From contig JARLHE010000051.1 in assembly GCA_031292385.1 (NCBI GenBank), positions 1-64,000 on the forward strand: a stretch of 64,000 nucleotides of DNA, in the 5' to 3' direction. The DNA is from Oligoflexia bacterium. GTDB taxonomy: Bacteria > Bdellovibrionota > UBA1018. The notes under the pieces were generated by a model. It worked only from the letters and a program-made list of their open reading frames with translations, did not search any database and had not been told where the DNA came from. The translations under genes and the position numbers were made by a program. Each line of letters starts with the position of its first letter. Position 1 is the first letter of the stretch. Below, piece by piece: positions 45,568-55,168 of this stretch.

Positions 45568-46591
45568 TCCGGCCGTTCTCCCGGAGGGTGACTTCGGAAT
45601 CCGTGGCACCACGGCGCTTGCGCGTGACCTCTCCCACGATCCAAGCGGTCTCGCCGGCGCGTTTGAGCTTTTTCAAAACGTCACCGGCCTTACGCGGTTC
45701 CACGACGGCGATCATTCCGATGCCGAGATTGAAAGTCTGCGCAAGCTCCTCCAACGGAAGGCCCGACCGATCCCGGATCCAATCGAAGATCCGCGGCCGC
45801 TCATCGGCCGAAGGCAAATTGATTTCGTAACTGACCTTGGACGAGATCCGCGGCACGTTCAAAAACCCGGAACCGGTGATATGAGCCAATCCTTTGAAGG
45901 CGCGCGCGGCGATCAAAGGCCCGAGGCTCTTGGCGTAGATCCGGGTCGGGGTCAAAAGCTCGCGCGCCCTGATTTCGAAGTCCGGCTCGTTCTCGAGAAG
46001 CTTGCGTAGCAAGCTGTAGCCGTTACTGTGGGCGCCGCTCGAGGAAATTCCCAGAAGCACATCGCCCGGTTTCACGTCCTTCCGCGGCAAAGCGTCTTTC
46101 GGCGCGAGCTGCCCCACCGCGAACCCGCCCAAATCATACTCGCCGTCACGGTAAAAATCCGGCATTTGCGCGGTTTCACCGCCCACCAAAGCGCAGCGCG
46201 CTTGTTTGCAGCCTTCCACGATCCCGGCCAGAATCCGCTCGGCGATTCCGGGCTCGAGCTTGCCGGTGGCCAGATAATCGAGAAAAAAAAGCGGCTCCGC
46301 TCCCACGCAAAGCAAATCGTTCACCGACATCGCGACCAGATCGATTCCGACCGTCGAATGCTCGCCCAGCATGAACGCGAGCTTGAGCTTCGTCCCCACT
46401 CCGTCGGTGGAAGCCGCAAGCCAGCGCTTCTTGTCGAGCTCGTAAAGCGAGGCGTAACCACCGACCGCGCCTTTCACTTTTTTGTTCAACGTCGAGCGCG
46501 CAAGCATTGCGATCCGTCCGACAAACCGGTCGGCCGCCGCTCGATCCACTCCGGCCTGGGCATAACTCAGAGTCTCGTTCTTGATTTCCAT
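45551..46591 (-). CDS. purM: PurM, phosphoribosylformylglycinamidine cyclo-ligase
   Basis: AIR synthetase, the fifth step of purine synthesis (FGAM + ATP to AIR). The 346-residue protein has 'SYAQAGVDRAAADRFV', 'STDGVGTKLKLAF', 'GIDLVAMSVNDLL' and 'ALVGGETAQMPDFY', all family signatures. It follows purH after 9 nt and overlaps addB. Confidence 0.97.
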   Translation of the reverse strand: MEIKNETLSYAQAGVDRAAADRFVGRIAMLARSTLNKKVKGAVGGYASLYELDKKRWLAASTDGVGTKLKLAFMLGEHSTVGIDLVAMSVNDLLCVGAEPLFFLDYLATGKLEPGIAERILAGIVEGCKQARCALVGGETAQMPDFYRDGEYDLGGFAVGQLAPKDALPRKDVKPGDVLLGISSSGAHSNGYSLLRKLLENEPDFEIRARELLTPTRIYAKSLGPLIAARAFKGLAHITGSGFLNVPRISSKVSYEINLPSADERPRIFDWIRDRSGLPLEELAQTFNLGIGMIAVVEPRKAGDVLKKLKRAGETAWIVGEVTRKRRGATDSEVTLRENGRSVVIS

Positions 46592-46600
46592 CGCGGTGTC

Positions 46601-48163
46601 CTAATGTTTGAAGTGACGAGTCCCGGTGAACGCCATCGCAATCCCGTGCTCATCGCATGCGGCGATGCTATCGGCGTCTTTCAAACTCCCGCCGGGCTGA
46701 ATGATGAAACGGATTCCCGCCTCGAATGCCGAGTCGACCGTATCGCGAAACGGAAAAAACGCGTCGCTGACCATCAAACACTGCGCGAGATCGGCACCCA
46801 TGGCTTTGGCGCGCGGCACGGCCAGAATTTTCAACGAATCGATGCGATTGGGTTGTCCATGACCCGCGCCGGCGAGCTGGGCCGAACCGGTGATGCCTGG
46901 AATTTCCCGGACCAGCGCGATCGCATTGCTCTTCAAGGCGCGCCCCAACGCGATCCCGAAGCGCGAGAGCTTTTCGCGGCCCTCGGGCCAATGAATCTTG
47001 GTGACCGACTTCAGGGTCTCGCCGGTTCCGGTATCCGGAGTTTGATAGAGCTTCCCTCCCGGCACCGAGACAACCGCGACCGTGGTAATCGCCTCATACC
47101 GGCGAATCGCCACGGCTTTGAGGTTTTTACGCTTTACCAGCATCGTTTGAAGCGCGGGAGTCTTCGCCGCAAGCCCTGGTGCCGCGACCAACTCCACGAA
47201 CTTTTCCGAGAGCCATTCCGCGGTATCCGCTTCGATCGGGTCGGAGAAAATCAGCACGCCGCCGAAGGCGGAAACGGGATCTCCCTCCCAAGCGCGAAGC
47301 AGCGCCGTCTTTTGCGCGCCGCTTTGATTTTTCGGAATCATCGCCACGCCACAGGGATTGTTATGCTTGACGATCACCACCGACGAACAGCTCGAATCGA
47401 TGGCCTTGAGATCGGCCATCAAAGCGTAGGCGGACGAAAGATCGAGAATGTTATTGTACGAAAGCTCGGTCGGCGTGAGCGAGGTTTCCCAATCGATCGG
47501 ACTGTCGGACGAGAATTCGAGCCGGCCCTTTTGATGCGGATTTTCGCCGTACCGAAGCGCGCGAACTTTCCGTTCTCCAAGGCGCGCGGCGATGGCGGAA
47601 TCATATTCAAAAACCCGCTCCCAGGCGCGCGCGGCGCATTTTTCAGTGATCGCGGCCGAAACCGTGCGGGAGCCCTCGAGGCTTTGAATGACTTCGCCGT
47701 ACTGAGCAGGGTCCGTCAGAACCAGAGTGTCCGGCGAGTTTTTCGCCGCCGCCCGCACCAGCGTCGGACCGCCGATATCGATCTCTTCGATCAATTCTTT
47801 TCTCGAAATTCCCTCGCGTGCCGCCGCGGCCTCGAAGGGATAGAAATTGACGACCACGCAATCGATCTCCGGAATCGACAGGCGTTTCAGATCCTGCTCA
47901 TCGCTCGAGTCGCCCCGTCGATAGAGAATCCCGCCGCAAACCGCGAACGAAAGCGTTTTCATCCGTCCCTGAAAAGCTTCCGGAGTGCCCGATACCTTTT
48001 CGATGGGCGTGACGGTCAGGCCCGCATCGATCAAAACGCGCGCCGTCTTTCCGGTCGCCACGATCTCGGCGCCGGAGGCCGCAAGCGCTTTGCCCAGCTC
48101 CACCACGCCCGTTTTATCGGAAACGCTCAGCAGCGCCCGCCGGATCTTGAGACTACTTGGCAT
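46601..48163 (-). CDS. purH: PurH, bifunctional AICAR formyltransferase/IMP cyclohydrolase
   Basis: Catalyses the last two steps to IMP. About 520 residues from ATG 48163, which has a perfect AGGAGG 6 nt upstream (a longer frame is out of the family). The N-terminal cyclohydrolase (MGS-like) has 'RALLSVSDKTGVVELGKAL' and 'GRMKTLSFAVCGGILYRR'. The C-terminal transformylase has 'VKHNNPCGVA', 'SDAFFPF', 'IQPGGSLKD' and 'FTGTRHFKH'. It overlaps purQ by 11 nt. Confidence 0.97.
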   Translation of the reverse strand: MPSSLKIRRALLSVSDKTGVVELGKALAASGAEIVATGKTARVLIDAGLTVTPIEKVSGTPEAFQGRMKTLSFAVCGGILYRRGDSSDEQDLKRLSIPEIDCVVVNFYPFEAAAAREGISRKELIEEIDIGGPTLVRAAAKNSPDTLVLTDPAQYGEVIQSLEGSRTVSAAITEKCAARAWERVFEYDSAIAARLGERKVRALRYGENPHQKGRLEFSSDSPIDWETSLTPTELSYNNILDLSSAYALMADLKAIDSSCSSVVIVKHNNPCGVAMIPKNQSGAQKTALLRAWEGDPVSAFGGVLIFSDPIEADTAEWLSEKFVELVAAPGLAAKTPALQTMLVKRKNLKAVAIRRYEAITTVAVVSVPGGKLYQTPDTGTGETLKSVTKIHWPEGREKLSRFGIALGRALKSNAIALVREIPGITGSAQLAGAGHGQPNRIDSLKILAVPRAKAMGADLAQCLMVSDAFFPFRDTVDSAFEAGIRFIIQPGGSLKDADSIAACDEHGIAMAFTGTRHFKH

Positions 48164-48920
48164 TGATTGCCTCCTTGTAAGCATTTTCAAACACGGCAAG
48201 ACCTTGCCCAGGGGCGCTCGCGCGTCCGGGCTGCTGCGTCCATTCCGGATGCGAAGTCCACCGAACATAGGCCTCCGGATGCGGCATCAAACCGAAAATC
48301 CGGCCCGTCAAATCACACAAGCCCGCCAAACGCTCGTCGCTTCCGTTCGGATCGCCCTCGTATTGAAGGCAATCCATCCCGAAGCGCTGCATTTTTCCCA
48401 AGACTTCCGATTTCCGTGTCGGGGCGATCACGATGCGTCCTTCTCCGTGCCGGATCGGCAAATCCAAAGATCCCAAGCCCTTCAGCCAAACGCATTGCGA
48501 GCCCCGCGGAGTGACCTTCACCCAAGTATCCAGAAATTTACCGTGCACGTTGGAAGTGATCGAAACTTCCTTGCCAAAAAGCCCCATGCGGATCAACGCC
48601 TGAAAGCCGTTGCAAATCCCGAGCACCAAGCCGCCGCGGCTCGCGTAAACGTTCAGGTCCCAATTCAGCTGGTGCGAAAGCTTCAGTCCCAGAACTTTTC
48701 CCGAGGTCAGGTCGTCCCCAAAGGAAAAACCGCCCGGAAGCGCCAGAACCGAATAGCGGCGGCAGAGATCCTCCAGCCGCATTCGCTCGGCGATCACGTC
48801 GTTCAGGTGCCGGATCTCGGCTCCGAAACCGGCCATCCGGAATGCCTGAGCCGTCTCTTGCTCGCAATTGATGCCGTCGCCGGTCAGTACGAGGACTTTT
48901 GCCTTTTCCGTGTCGCTCAT
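48153..48920 (-). CDS. purQ: PurQ, FGAM synthase glutaminase subunit
   Basis: Provides ammonia to PurL. The 255-residue class I glutamine amidotransferase has the nucleophile Cys103 in 'VLGICNGFQALIRMG', 'LPGGFSFGDDL', and the His/Glu pair in 'LMPHPEAYVRW'. It starts 3 nt after purL, with GGGAG upstream. As a separate subunit, together with a PurSL fusion, it makes a two-subunit FGAM synthase. Confidence 0.97.
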   Translation of the reverse strand: MSDTEKAKVLVLTGDGINCEQETAQAFRMAGFGAEIRHLNDVIAERMRLEDLCRRYSVLALPGGFSFGDDLTSGKVLGLKLSHQLNWDLNVYASRGGLVLGICNGFQALIRMGLFGKEVSITSNVHGKFLDTWVKVTPRGSQCVWLKGLGSLDLPIRHGEGRIVIAPTRKSEVLGKMQRFGMDCLQYEGDPNGSDERLAGLCDLTGRIFGLMPHPEAYVRWTSHPEWTQQPGRASAPGQGLAVFENAYKEAINAK

Positions 48921-48923
48921 TTC

Positions 48924-51900
48924 TTACTCCCAGTATCCGCTCTTGCGCCAAGCCGAACGCACTTGTTTGATGCTCGTGCTCCATCGCGCCGATTGGGCCG
49001 CGCCGCTCGCCGTCGTAACCTCAAGACGGTCACTCGAGGTAACAACGCCCAGGTGCACGAACGGCACCTCGAGCGCCATCCACTCGGCTTCCATATTGAA
49101 TGCATCCGCCTCGGAGGCCGAAGCGACAAAGGCATGAAACCCTTCGCCGAAAGAGGCCTCCCAAGGATCCCGTCCCGGCGGCAAGGTGATCTGCGCGCCG
49201 TAGCCGCGCGCGATCAAACATTCGGCGACCGCGACCATCAAACCGCCGTCCGAAACATCGTGCAGGGAGCGAAGCTTGCTTCGCTCGCGCCCCATGGCGC
49301 CGCCCAGCCAGGAGTAAACCTTTCTGGCCAGATTCCAATCCGGCTCCGCCACGCGCATCGGCACGTAACCCAGATTGGAGTTGGTCGCCATCACCTCGGA
49401 GCCCCAAAGGCCGAAAGAATCCGAGCCCAAGAGATAGATCAAATCGCCGGGGCGTTTGAAATCGGAAGTGAGCGACAAGCGAATATCGCTGATCTTCGCG
49501 ACCGCCGTCATGAGCAGCGTGGGCGGGACGGAAATCGTGACCGGCTGCCCGCGCAGCTTGCCGCGGAAATCGTTCTTCATGCTGTCCTTGCCCGAGACCA
49601 GCGGCGCCGAAAGCGCGAGCGCGGCGCTTCGCATCCCGTAGCAAGCTCGCACGAGCGCGGCCATCTTCGCCGGATCCTTCACCGGATCGGGCCAACAGAA
49701 ATTATCGCAAAGGGCGAGCACGGAATCCGCCCTGCCGAAATCCGCTCCCGCGCAGAGCACGTTTCGAACCGCCTCATCGACCGCCGACTGGGCCATCAGA
49801 TAAGGATCGACATCCGATAGCTTCGGATTGATGCCGCAACCGACGACCAGCCCCGAGTCCGAATTCAACTTCGGCTTCAACACCGCCCCGTCATTGGGCC
49901 CGCTCGATGCGTCCGCGGTGCCGGGGTTCACCGTATGAAGCGGCTTGATCACGGATGTGCCTTGCACCTCATGATCATACTGTCGGATCAGCCATTCCTT
50001 GGAGGCGATATTGGGGCGAGCCATAAGGCCAATCAGCGTAGCGGCAGCCTGGGCTTCGTAAGAGTTGGCGCCTCCGCCCGTACCCGACGCGACCGGCGCC
50101 TTGGGACGCCCCGGCCATTGCGCCGTGAGCTCGAGCCGCGGCACTCCATTGTGCAAAAACTCGAGATCCAGGCTTGCGATCAGCTTCTCACGATAGAGAA
50201 TCTCCAGTTGGCCGGAGTTCGTGAACTCGCCCAGCTCGCTGGTCTCCACACCCCGTCGTTCCGCCAGCTCCAAAAACGAGTTGAGCTTTTCATGAGGAAC
50301 CGCCAGCGTCATCCGCTCCTGGGATTCGCTCACCACGATCTCAAAAGGGCGAAGCCCCGGATATTTCAATTTACAGCGGCTCACGTCCATGCGCGCGCCG
50401 CCGCTCAGTTGGGCCAGCTCGCCCACCGACGAAGACAATCCGCCCGCGCCGTTATCGGTCACCGCGCGATAAAGACCCTGATCGCGCGCTTCCAGAATGA
50501 AATCGGCCACGCGCTTTTGCGTGATCGGATCGCCCAGCTGCACGGCGCTGACCGGCGAGCTTTCATCGAGCGCGAGCGACGAGAAGGTCGCGCCGTGAAT
50601 TCCGTCTTTGCCGACCCGACCGCCGATCACGACGATTCGGTCTCCCGACTGGATCTCCTTGGTTTCGCAGGGCCGACCGGCGATCATTCGCGGCATGAAA
50701 CCGCCCGTGCCGCAATAAACCAGGGGCTTGCCCAAATAGCGTTCGTCAAAAACGAGCGCGCCGTTCACGGTAGGAATTCCGCTCTTGTTACCCCCGTGCT
50801 CGACTCCGCGGCGGACGCCCTCTAAAATGCGGCGAGGATGCAGCAGGCGATCCGGCAACGGCTCTCGATGATCGAGCGGCGCCACACAAAACACGTCGGT
50901 ATTGAAAATGGGCTTCGCGCCAAGGCCGCAGCCCAAGATGTCGCGATTCACGCCCACGATCCCGGTCAGCGCTCCGCCGTAAGGGTCGAGCGCCGACGGG
51001 CTGTTATGGGTTTCGACTTTGATGCAGAAAGCGTCGTCGTCATCGAAAGCGACGATCCCCGCGTTATCCGAAAAAACCGAGAGCAGCCACGGGCGGGAAA
51101 GCTCGCGAGTCGTTCCGGCAATCGTCGTCTTGAAAAGACTGTCGATCTCGGAGGGGATCGAACTCTCACCCTCGGCGCGATCGGCCGAGGTTTCGGAGTA
51201 GTTCACCTTCGCCCCGAAAATCTTGTGTTTGCAGTGCTCCGACCAGGTCTGAGCGATGACTTCGATCTCGACATCCGTCAGCCCTTCAAGCCCGAGCGCC
51301 TTGCGGCGCTCAACAACTTCCGAGCGGTTGAAATGGTCGCGCACCGCCCGCATCTCCTCGAGGCTGAGCGCCCAGAGCTTCCGGGAGGAAAGCTCTTGAA
51401 GCTCGGTATCCGACAGGCCCGAAAGATCGACGGTATCCACGGCCTCCGAGCCGCGAAACAGGACCTTGGGCAGGTCGCCCTTGATGCGCTCTTGGTGAAA
51501 GCGGTTATTGTTTTTGAGCTCGGACTCAGGAATGACCGTCCAGGTTTCGATGAGCTCGTTGCAGAACACGTCGCGCGCGATCAGCGCCAGATCGTCCTCG
51601 GTCAGCTTATCGCCTTCCAAGAGAAGCATGGCCCCGCTCGCATAGCGGCAATCCGGAAGCTTTTTGCCCAGGACGATTTCGAAGGCTTCCGCCGCCGTAC
51701 GGGCGACATTATCGGTCACGCCGCCGCGAAAGCGACGCTCGAGCGCCCAGAATTTTCCCGGCCGATTGGGCGCGGCCTCCATGATGTCGAGCATCCCGCC
51801 ATGCTTGCCGGTTGCCGATGGGATGAGATTGCCCGAAAACATCCACTGCAGAACGCGATCATAAAAAATCTCCGTGGCTGCGCGGATCAGGTCTTCTCGC

Positions 51901-52055
51901 GGCCCTGAAAACTCGATCCAGCAAACATCCATGAGGCGGCCCCAGCGGACCTTTTCGGCGATCGCGGGATGCACCATCTGGATCTTTCTCAAAATCGATT
52001 GGACATGGGGATCACTGAACTCGGGACGGACGGCGACTTCAAATCGGGCGAACAC
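48924..52055 (-). CDS. purL: PurSL, FGAM synthase with PurS fused to PurL
   Basis: A 1043-residue protein: longer than small PurL (~740) and shorter than large PurL (~1300, which includes the glutaminase). The first ~200 residues begin 'ARFEVAVRPEFSDPHVQSIL', a PurS-like ferredoxin-like fold followed by a second similar unit. The ATPase core follows, with 'AQTWSEHCKHKIFGAKVNY', 'VKVETHNSPSALDPYGGA' and 'APLVSGKDSMKNDF'. No separate purS is present, so this fits a PurSL architecture used with free PurQ. It starts at GTG 52055 with AAGGAGG 4-5 nt upstream and overlaps purN by 17 nt. Confidence 0.96.
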   Translation of the reverse strand: MFARFEVAVRPEFSDPHVQSILRKIQMVHPAIAEKVRWGRLMDVCWIEFSGPREDLIRAATEIFYDRVLQWMFSGNLIPSATGKHGGMLDIMEAAPNRPGKFWALERRFRGGVTDNVARTAAEAFEIVLGKKLPDCRYASGAMLLLEGDKLTEDDLALIARDVFCNELIETWTVIPESELKNNNRFHQERIKGDLPKVLFRGSEAVDTVDLSGLSDTELQELSSRKLWALSLEEMRAVRDHFNRSEVVERRKALGLEGLTDVEIEVIAQTWSEHCKHKIFGAKVNYSETSADRAEGESSIPSEIDSLFKTTIAGTTRELSRPWLLSVFSDNAGIVAFDDDDAFCIKVETHNSPSALDPYGGALTGIVGVNRDILGCGLGAKPIFNTDVFCVAPLDHREPLPDRLLHPRRILEGVRRGVEHGGNKSGIPTVNGALVFDERYLGKPLVYCGTGGFMPRMIAGRPCETKEIQSGDRIVVIGGRVGKDGIHGATFSSLALDESSPVSAVQLGDPITQKRVADFILEARDQGLYRAVTDNGAGGLSSSVGELAQLSGGARMDVSRCKLKYPGLRPFEIVVSESQERMTLAVPHEKLNSFLELAERRGVETSELGEFTNSGQLEILYREKLIASLDLEFLHNGVPRLELTAQWPGRPKAPVASGTGGGANSYEAQAAATLIGLMARPNIASKEWLIRQYDHEVQGTSVIKPLHTVNPGTADASSGPNDGAVLKPKLNSDSGLVVGCGINPKLSDVDPYLMAQSAVDEAVRNVLCAGADFGRADSVLALCDNFCWPDPVKDPAKMAALVRACYGMRSAALALSAPLVSGKDSMKNDFRGKLRGQPVTISVPPTLLMTAVAKISDIRLSLTSDFKRPGDLIYLLGSDSFGLWGSEVMATNSNLGYVPMRVAEPDWNLARKVYSWLGGAMGRERSKLRSLHDVSDGGLMVAVAECLIARGYGAQITLPPGRDPWEASFGEGFHAFVASASEADAFNMEAEWMALEVPFVHLGVVTSSDRLEVTTASGAAQSARWSTSIKQVRSAWRKSGYWE

Positions 52056-52680
52056 AAAGCCTCCTTACACTCGCGGTTTCTCGCTCTTCGAGCTTAAATT
52101 TTTCGGGCAGAATCCAAGAAAGAGTTTCCGGGTAAAGGCGATGCTCGAGCTCTTTGCCCAAGTCCTCCACCTCATGCACGCTCTCGCATTCGGAAATCGA
52201 AAAGGCGCCTTGCGCGCAGATCGGCCCCGAATCGAGGCCTTCGTCCACGAGATGAACCGTTACGCCCGCGATTTTCGCTCCATGCGCATAGGCTTGAGCG
52301 TAACCCGCCACTCCCGGAAACGCAGGCAGAAGCGAAGGATGGATATTGACGATTCGCGAATACCGGTCCGCGCGAAAAGCCTGAATCAAGGTCGATGTCA
52401 TCACCCGCATGTAACCGGCGAGCACCAGAAACCGAGGCCTTCCGCCTGGCAAGGCATCGAGCGCCTGAAGAATTTTGCGGTCATGCGCCGCGCGATCTTT
52501 CTCGCGGGGCACGACGGCGGTCGTAATTCCGCGCAACCGGGCCTTCGCCAAAACGCCGGCGTCCGGAACATCGCTCACCACGCCAACGAGCTTCGCGGCG
52601 AGCCGCCCGCTCTGAACGGCATCCGCGATCGCCTCGAAATTGCTGCCGGTTCCGGATGCGAGTACCGCGAACGACGTCAC
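52039..52680 (-). CDS. purN: PurN, GAR formyltransferase
   Basis: Transfers a formyl group from 10-formyl-THF to GAR. The 213-residue protein has 'VLASGTGSNFEAIADA', 'LVLAGYMRVM', 'IVNIHPSLLPAFPG' (catalytic Asn/His) and 'VDEGLDSGPICAQ' (catalytic Asp). It starts at GTG 52680, overlapping the purD stop by 4 nt (GTGA). Confidence 0.97.
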   Translation of the reverse strand: MTSFAVLASGTGSNFEAIADAVQSGRLAAKLVGVVSDVPDAGVLAKARLRGITTAVVPREKDRAAHDRKILQALDALPGGRPRFLVLAGYMRVMTSTLIQAFRADRYSRIVNIHPSLLPAFPGVAGYAQAYAHGAKIAGVTVHLVDEGLDSGPICAQGAFSISECESVHEVEDLGKELEHRLYPETLSWILPEKFKLEERETASVRRLCVRPI

Positions 52681-53966
52681 GACGGCCTCCCGCTTGCGAT
52701 GTCCTTGCGATAATGAAGCCCCGGCGCATGGATTTTCTCGATGCGCGCGTACGCTTGCGTCCGCGCGCCTTCCAAAGTGGGAGATCTTCCCATCGCTCCC
52801 AAAACTCGCCCGCCGGAAACAATGAAGTCTTGGCCCAAGCGGGCAACGCCCGCCAGAAAATAAGAAGGCTCGGAAGAATTCGCGTTTTCAAAAAGCGGTC
52901 CTTCGATGGGCGCGCCTTTTTGAGGGGCTTCCGGATAGCCACGCGCTGCCGCCACGACCACCACCGCAGCCTCGCGGGCAAAAGGCACCTCACTGGGCAG
53001 CCGTGAAAGATCGCCGCGAGCCGAGGCCTCGCACCATTCATAGAAATCCGCGTCCATCCGCGACAAAAGCACCTGGGTTTCCGGGTCGCCGAAGCGCGCG
53101 TTGAACTCAAGCACGTTCAAAATCCCGCGCTGCAAATCCACCATCAATCCCGCGTAGAGCACGCCCCGAAAAGGCGCCCCCCGACGAGCCATCTCTCTCA
53201 ACGTCGGCAAAAACACTTCGTTTCGAACCCGCGCGGCCCATTCCGGGCTCACGCCCGGCACCGGACTCAGCGCGCCCATGCCGCCCGTGTTCGGGCCTTG
53301 ATCGCCGTCATAAGCGCGCTTGTAATCGCGCGCCGGCTCCAGTAGCGCGCAACGGGTGCCGTCACAAAACGCCATCCAAGAAATCTCTTCTCCCGAGAGC
53401 CGCTCCTCGATCACGAGATGACCGCAATGCCCTTGCGCCTCAAGCGCGCCCAAGGCGCTCTGCGCTTCGGCAAGCGTCGCGCAAACATGGACGCCTTTTC
53501 CAAGCGCGAGCCCATCGGCCTTCAGCACCCAGCCCGATTTCCAATCCAGGTCCTCCAAAATTTTTTTCGCTTCGAGCGAAGAACGCGCCTCAAAATAATG
53601 CGCGGTCGGAACGCCTGCCGCGGCCATCACCGATTTTGCGAACGCCTTGCTCGCCTCGATTTGCGCGGCGGCCGCCGAGGGGCCAAAGGTCGTGATTCCG
53701 TGTTCTTCAAATACATCGACGATGCCATCCGCCAAGGGATTGTCAGGGCCGATCACCGCGAGATCGACCTTTTCTTCGCGCGCGCGGCGGGCAATAGCGG
53801 CGAAATCGGCCCGCGATCCGAGCGGCATCGCCCATCGTTCCCATTCCGCGGACATTCCGTCATTTCCGGGCACGATAATCAGACGCTTGACCTGAGGTGA
53901 GCGAGAAAGCTTCCAAGCCTGCGCATGCTCCCGACCGCCTGAGCCGATCAAAAGCGCAGTTTTCAT
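52677..53966 (-). CDS. purD: PurD, phosphoribosylamine-glycine ligase
   Basis: Joins glycine to phosphoribosylamine using ATP. The 429-residue ATP-grasp protein has the N-terminal 'LLIGSGGREHAQAWKLSRSP', 'GPDNPLADGIVDVFEEHGI', 'NTGGMGALSPVPGV' and 'LEFNARFGDPETQVLL'. It overlaps purC at its start and purN at its end by 4 nt each. Confidence 0.97.
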   Translation of the reverse strand: MKTALLIGSGGREHAQAWKLSRSPQVKRLIIVPGNDGMSAEWERWAMPLGSRADFAAIARRAREEKVDLAVIGPDNPLADGIVDVFEEHGITTFGPSAAAAQIEASKAFAKSVMAAAGVPTAHYFEARSSLEAKKILEDLDWKSGWVLKADGLALGKGVHVCATLAEAQSALGALEAQGHCGHLVIEERLSGEEISWMAFCDGTRCALLEPARDYKRAYDGDQGPNTGGMGALSPVPGVSPEWAARVRNEVFLPTLREMARRGAPFRGVLYAGLMVDLQRGILNVLEFNARFGDPETQVLLSRMDADFYEWCEASARGDLSRLPSEVPFAREAAVVVVAAARGYPEAPQKGAPIEGPLFENANSSEPSYFLAGVARLGQDFIVSGGRVLGAMGRSPTLEGARTQAYARIEKIHAPGLHYRKDIASGRPS

Positions 53967-55168
53967 TCACGACCCTCGCTGGCCAAAGCCTGTCGAATTC
54001 CGTCGACGACCTTTTGCAACGACCAGGCGTTTTCGAACCAGCGCCGCCCCGTCAACTCATTGGCCAGCGCCCGGTAAAGCTGGCTTGCCAGCTCTTTCTG
54101 TGTCGGCGGCAGCGCGGGCGGCTGCTCGGTCACGAATTTCTTCCACTCCGAGACGCCTTGGGCTTTCCCCTGCTCGCGTCCGCGCGAAAGTGCGGCGTAC
54201 CACGAGGTTTGGCGATAATGAATGCGCAGAAATTCTTTCGAGAGCTGGACGCCGTCTTTCAACAAGCGCAGCTCATCCGGACCGATCGCGTCCACGAGGA
54301 TCAACGAGCCGTGCTCATCAACGCCCCATTCGAGCTTCCCGTCTGCCAGCTCCACTCCGGCTTTCTGACAAACCGAACGCAACCACCCGGCCACCCAAGC
54401 CGTACTGAGGAGCAGGCGCTGCACCTGGGCCGCAGGCAAGCCGGAAATCGCGACGGCTTCGGTCAAAGAAAGCGAACGATCCATGGACTCGAGCTTCGTG
54501 AACATTTCAAGGATCGGGAAATCCCAGCTTCCCTCGCCCATCTTCCACTCCCCGAACCCGATCGAAGCCAGGTAATTCGGATCGCGGCTCACTCGATCAA
54601 AAAGCGAGGAGCCTGGCGGGCAGGAAAAACGAAAAACCACTTCCAGCGGCACGAGTCTCGGAGGCTTCGCCGAGCGAGTGGGAAGATAATCGGGAATTTG
54701 TCGCCCCAAAACGAGGCTCATTTCGGGACGAACGACATTCACCGCCCGTACGGCCAGGTGCCGCACCGGAGTTTGAATGGCGGAAAGCGCCAACGGCTCC
54801 GGCAGGTCCTTTAATACCCCCAGATAATGGGTACGGAGACCGGTGCGCTGCAAATCCTCGCCCAGCTCGTTGAACGTCGCGCCGAAGCGATTACCCTTGC
54901 GAAGCTGAGTCGCGGCCGGGCTGCGGGAAAAATCCTTCCAAGTCTCCGCAAGCTCGAGCTTCTCGAACCAGCTCGCGGCGATGAGCGCGAGCGATTCACC
55001 TTTATGCGGCAACAAATCGGGCATTCGCCCCCAGTCGAAAACCGAGTACGCATCCGAATAATCGAAGATCACACCCGGCACGGATTTCGAAAACTCCACC
55101 GGCCCGCGCAAGTCTTTGACGGAACCGCGATAAAGGACAGGATACGAGGAATCTTCGAATCGGGTCAT
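53963..55168 (-). CDS. purC: PurC-like SAICAR synthetase (long, divergent form)
   Basis: Joins aspartate to CAIR. The 401-residue protein from ATG 55168 is longer than the usual ~240-300. Recognisable elements are 'YPVLYRGSVKDLRGP', 'FDYSDAYSVFDWGRMPDLLP', 'PLEVVFRFSCPPGSSLFDR', 'MFTKLESMDRSLSLTEA' and 'LILVDAIGPDELRL', in the family order. The Arg residue usual in the 'E.vVRgy' motif is replaced by Phe here, so the protein is divergent. Position between purF and purD, with 4-nt overlaps on both sides, supports the assignment. Confidence 0.88.
   Translation of the reverse strand: MTRFEDSSYPVLYRGSVKDLRGPVEFSKSVPGVIFDYSDAYSVFDWGRMPDLLPHKGESLALIAASWFEKLELAETWKDFSRSPAATQLRKGNRFGATFNELGEDLQRTGLRTHYLGVLKDLPEPLALSAIQTPVRHLAVRAVNVVRPEMSLVLGRQIPDYLPTRSAKPPRLVPLEVVFRFSCPPGSSLFDRVSRDPNYLASIGFGEWKMGEGSWDFPILEMFTKLESMDRSLSLTEAVAISGLPAAQVQRLLLSTAWVAGWLRSVCQKAGVELADGKLEWGVDEHGSLILVDAIGPDELRLLKDGVQLSKEFLRIHYRQTSWYAALSRGREQGKAQGVSEWKKFVTEQPPALPPTQKELASQLYRALANELTGRRWFENAWSLQKVVDGIRQALASEGRE

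Noticed and set aside
46028..49820. Two open frames of over 600 codons on the plus strand
   Set aside because: They lie opposite purM, purH, purQ and purL, all of which have clear family motifs; the frames show no motifs of their own.
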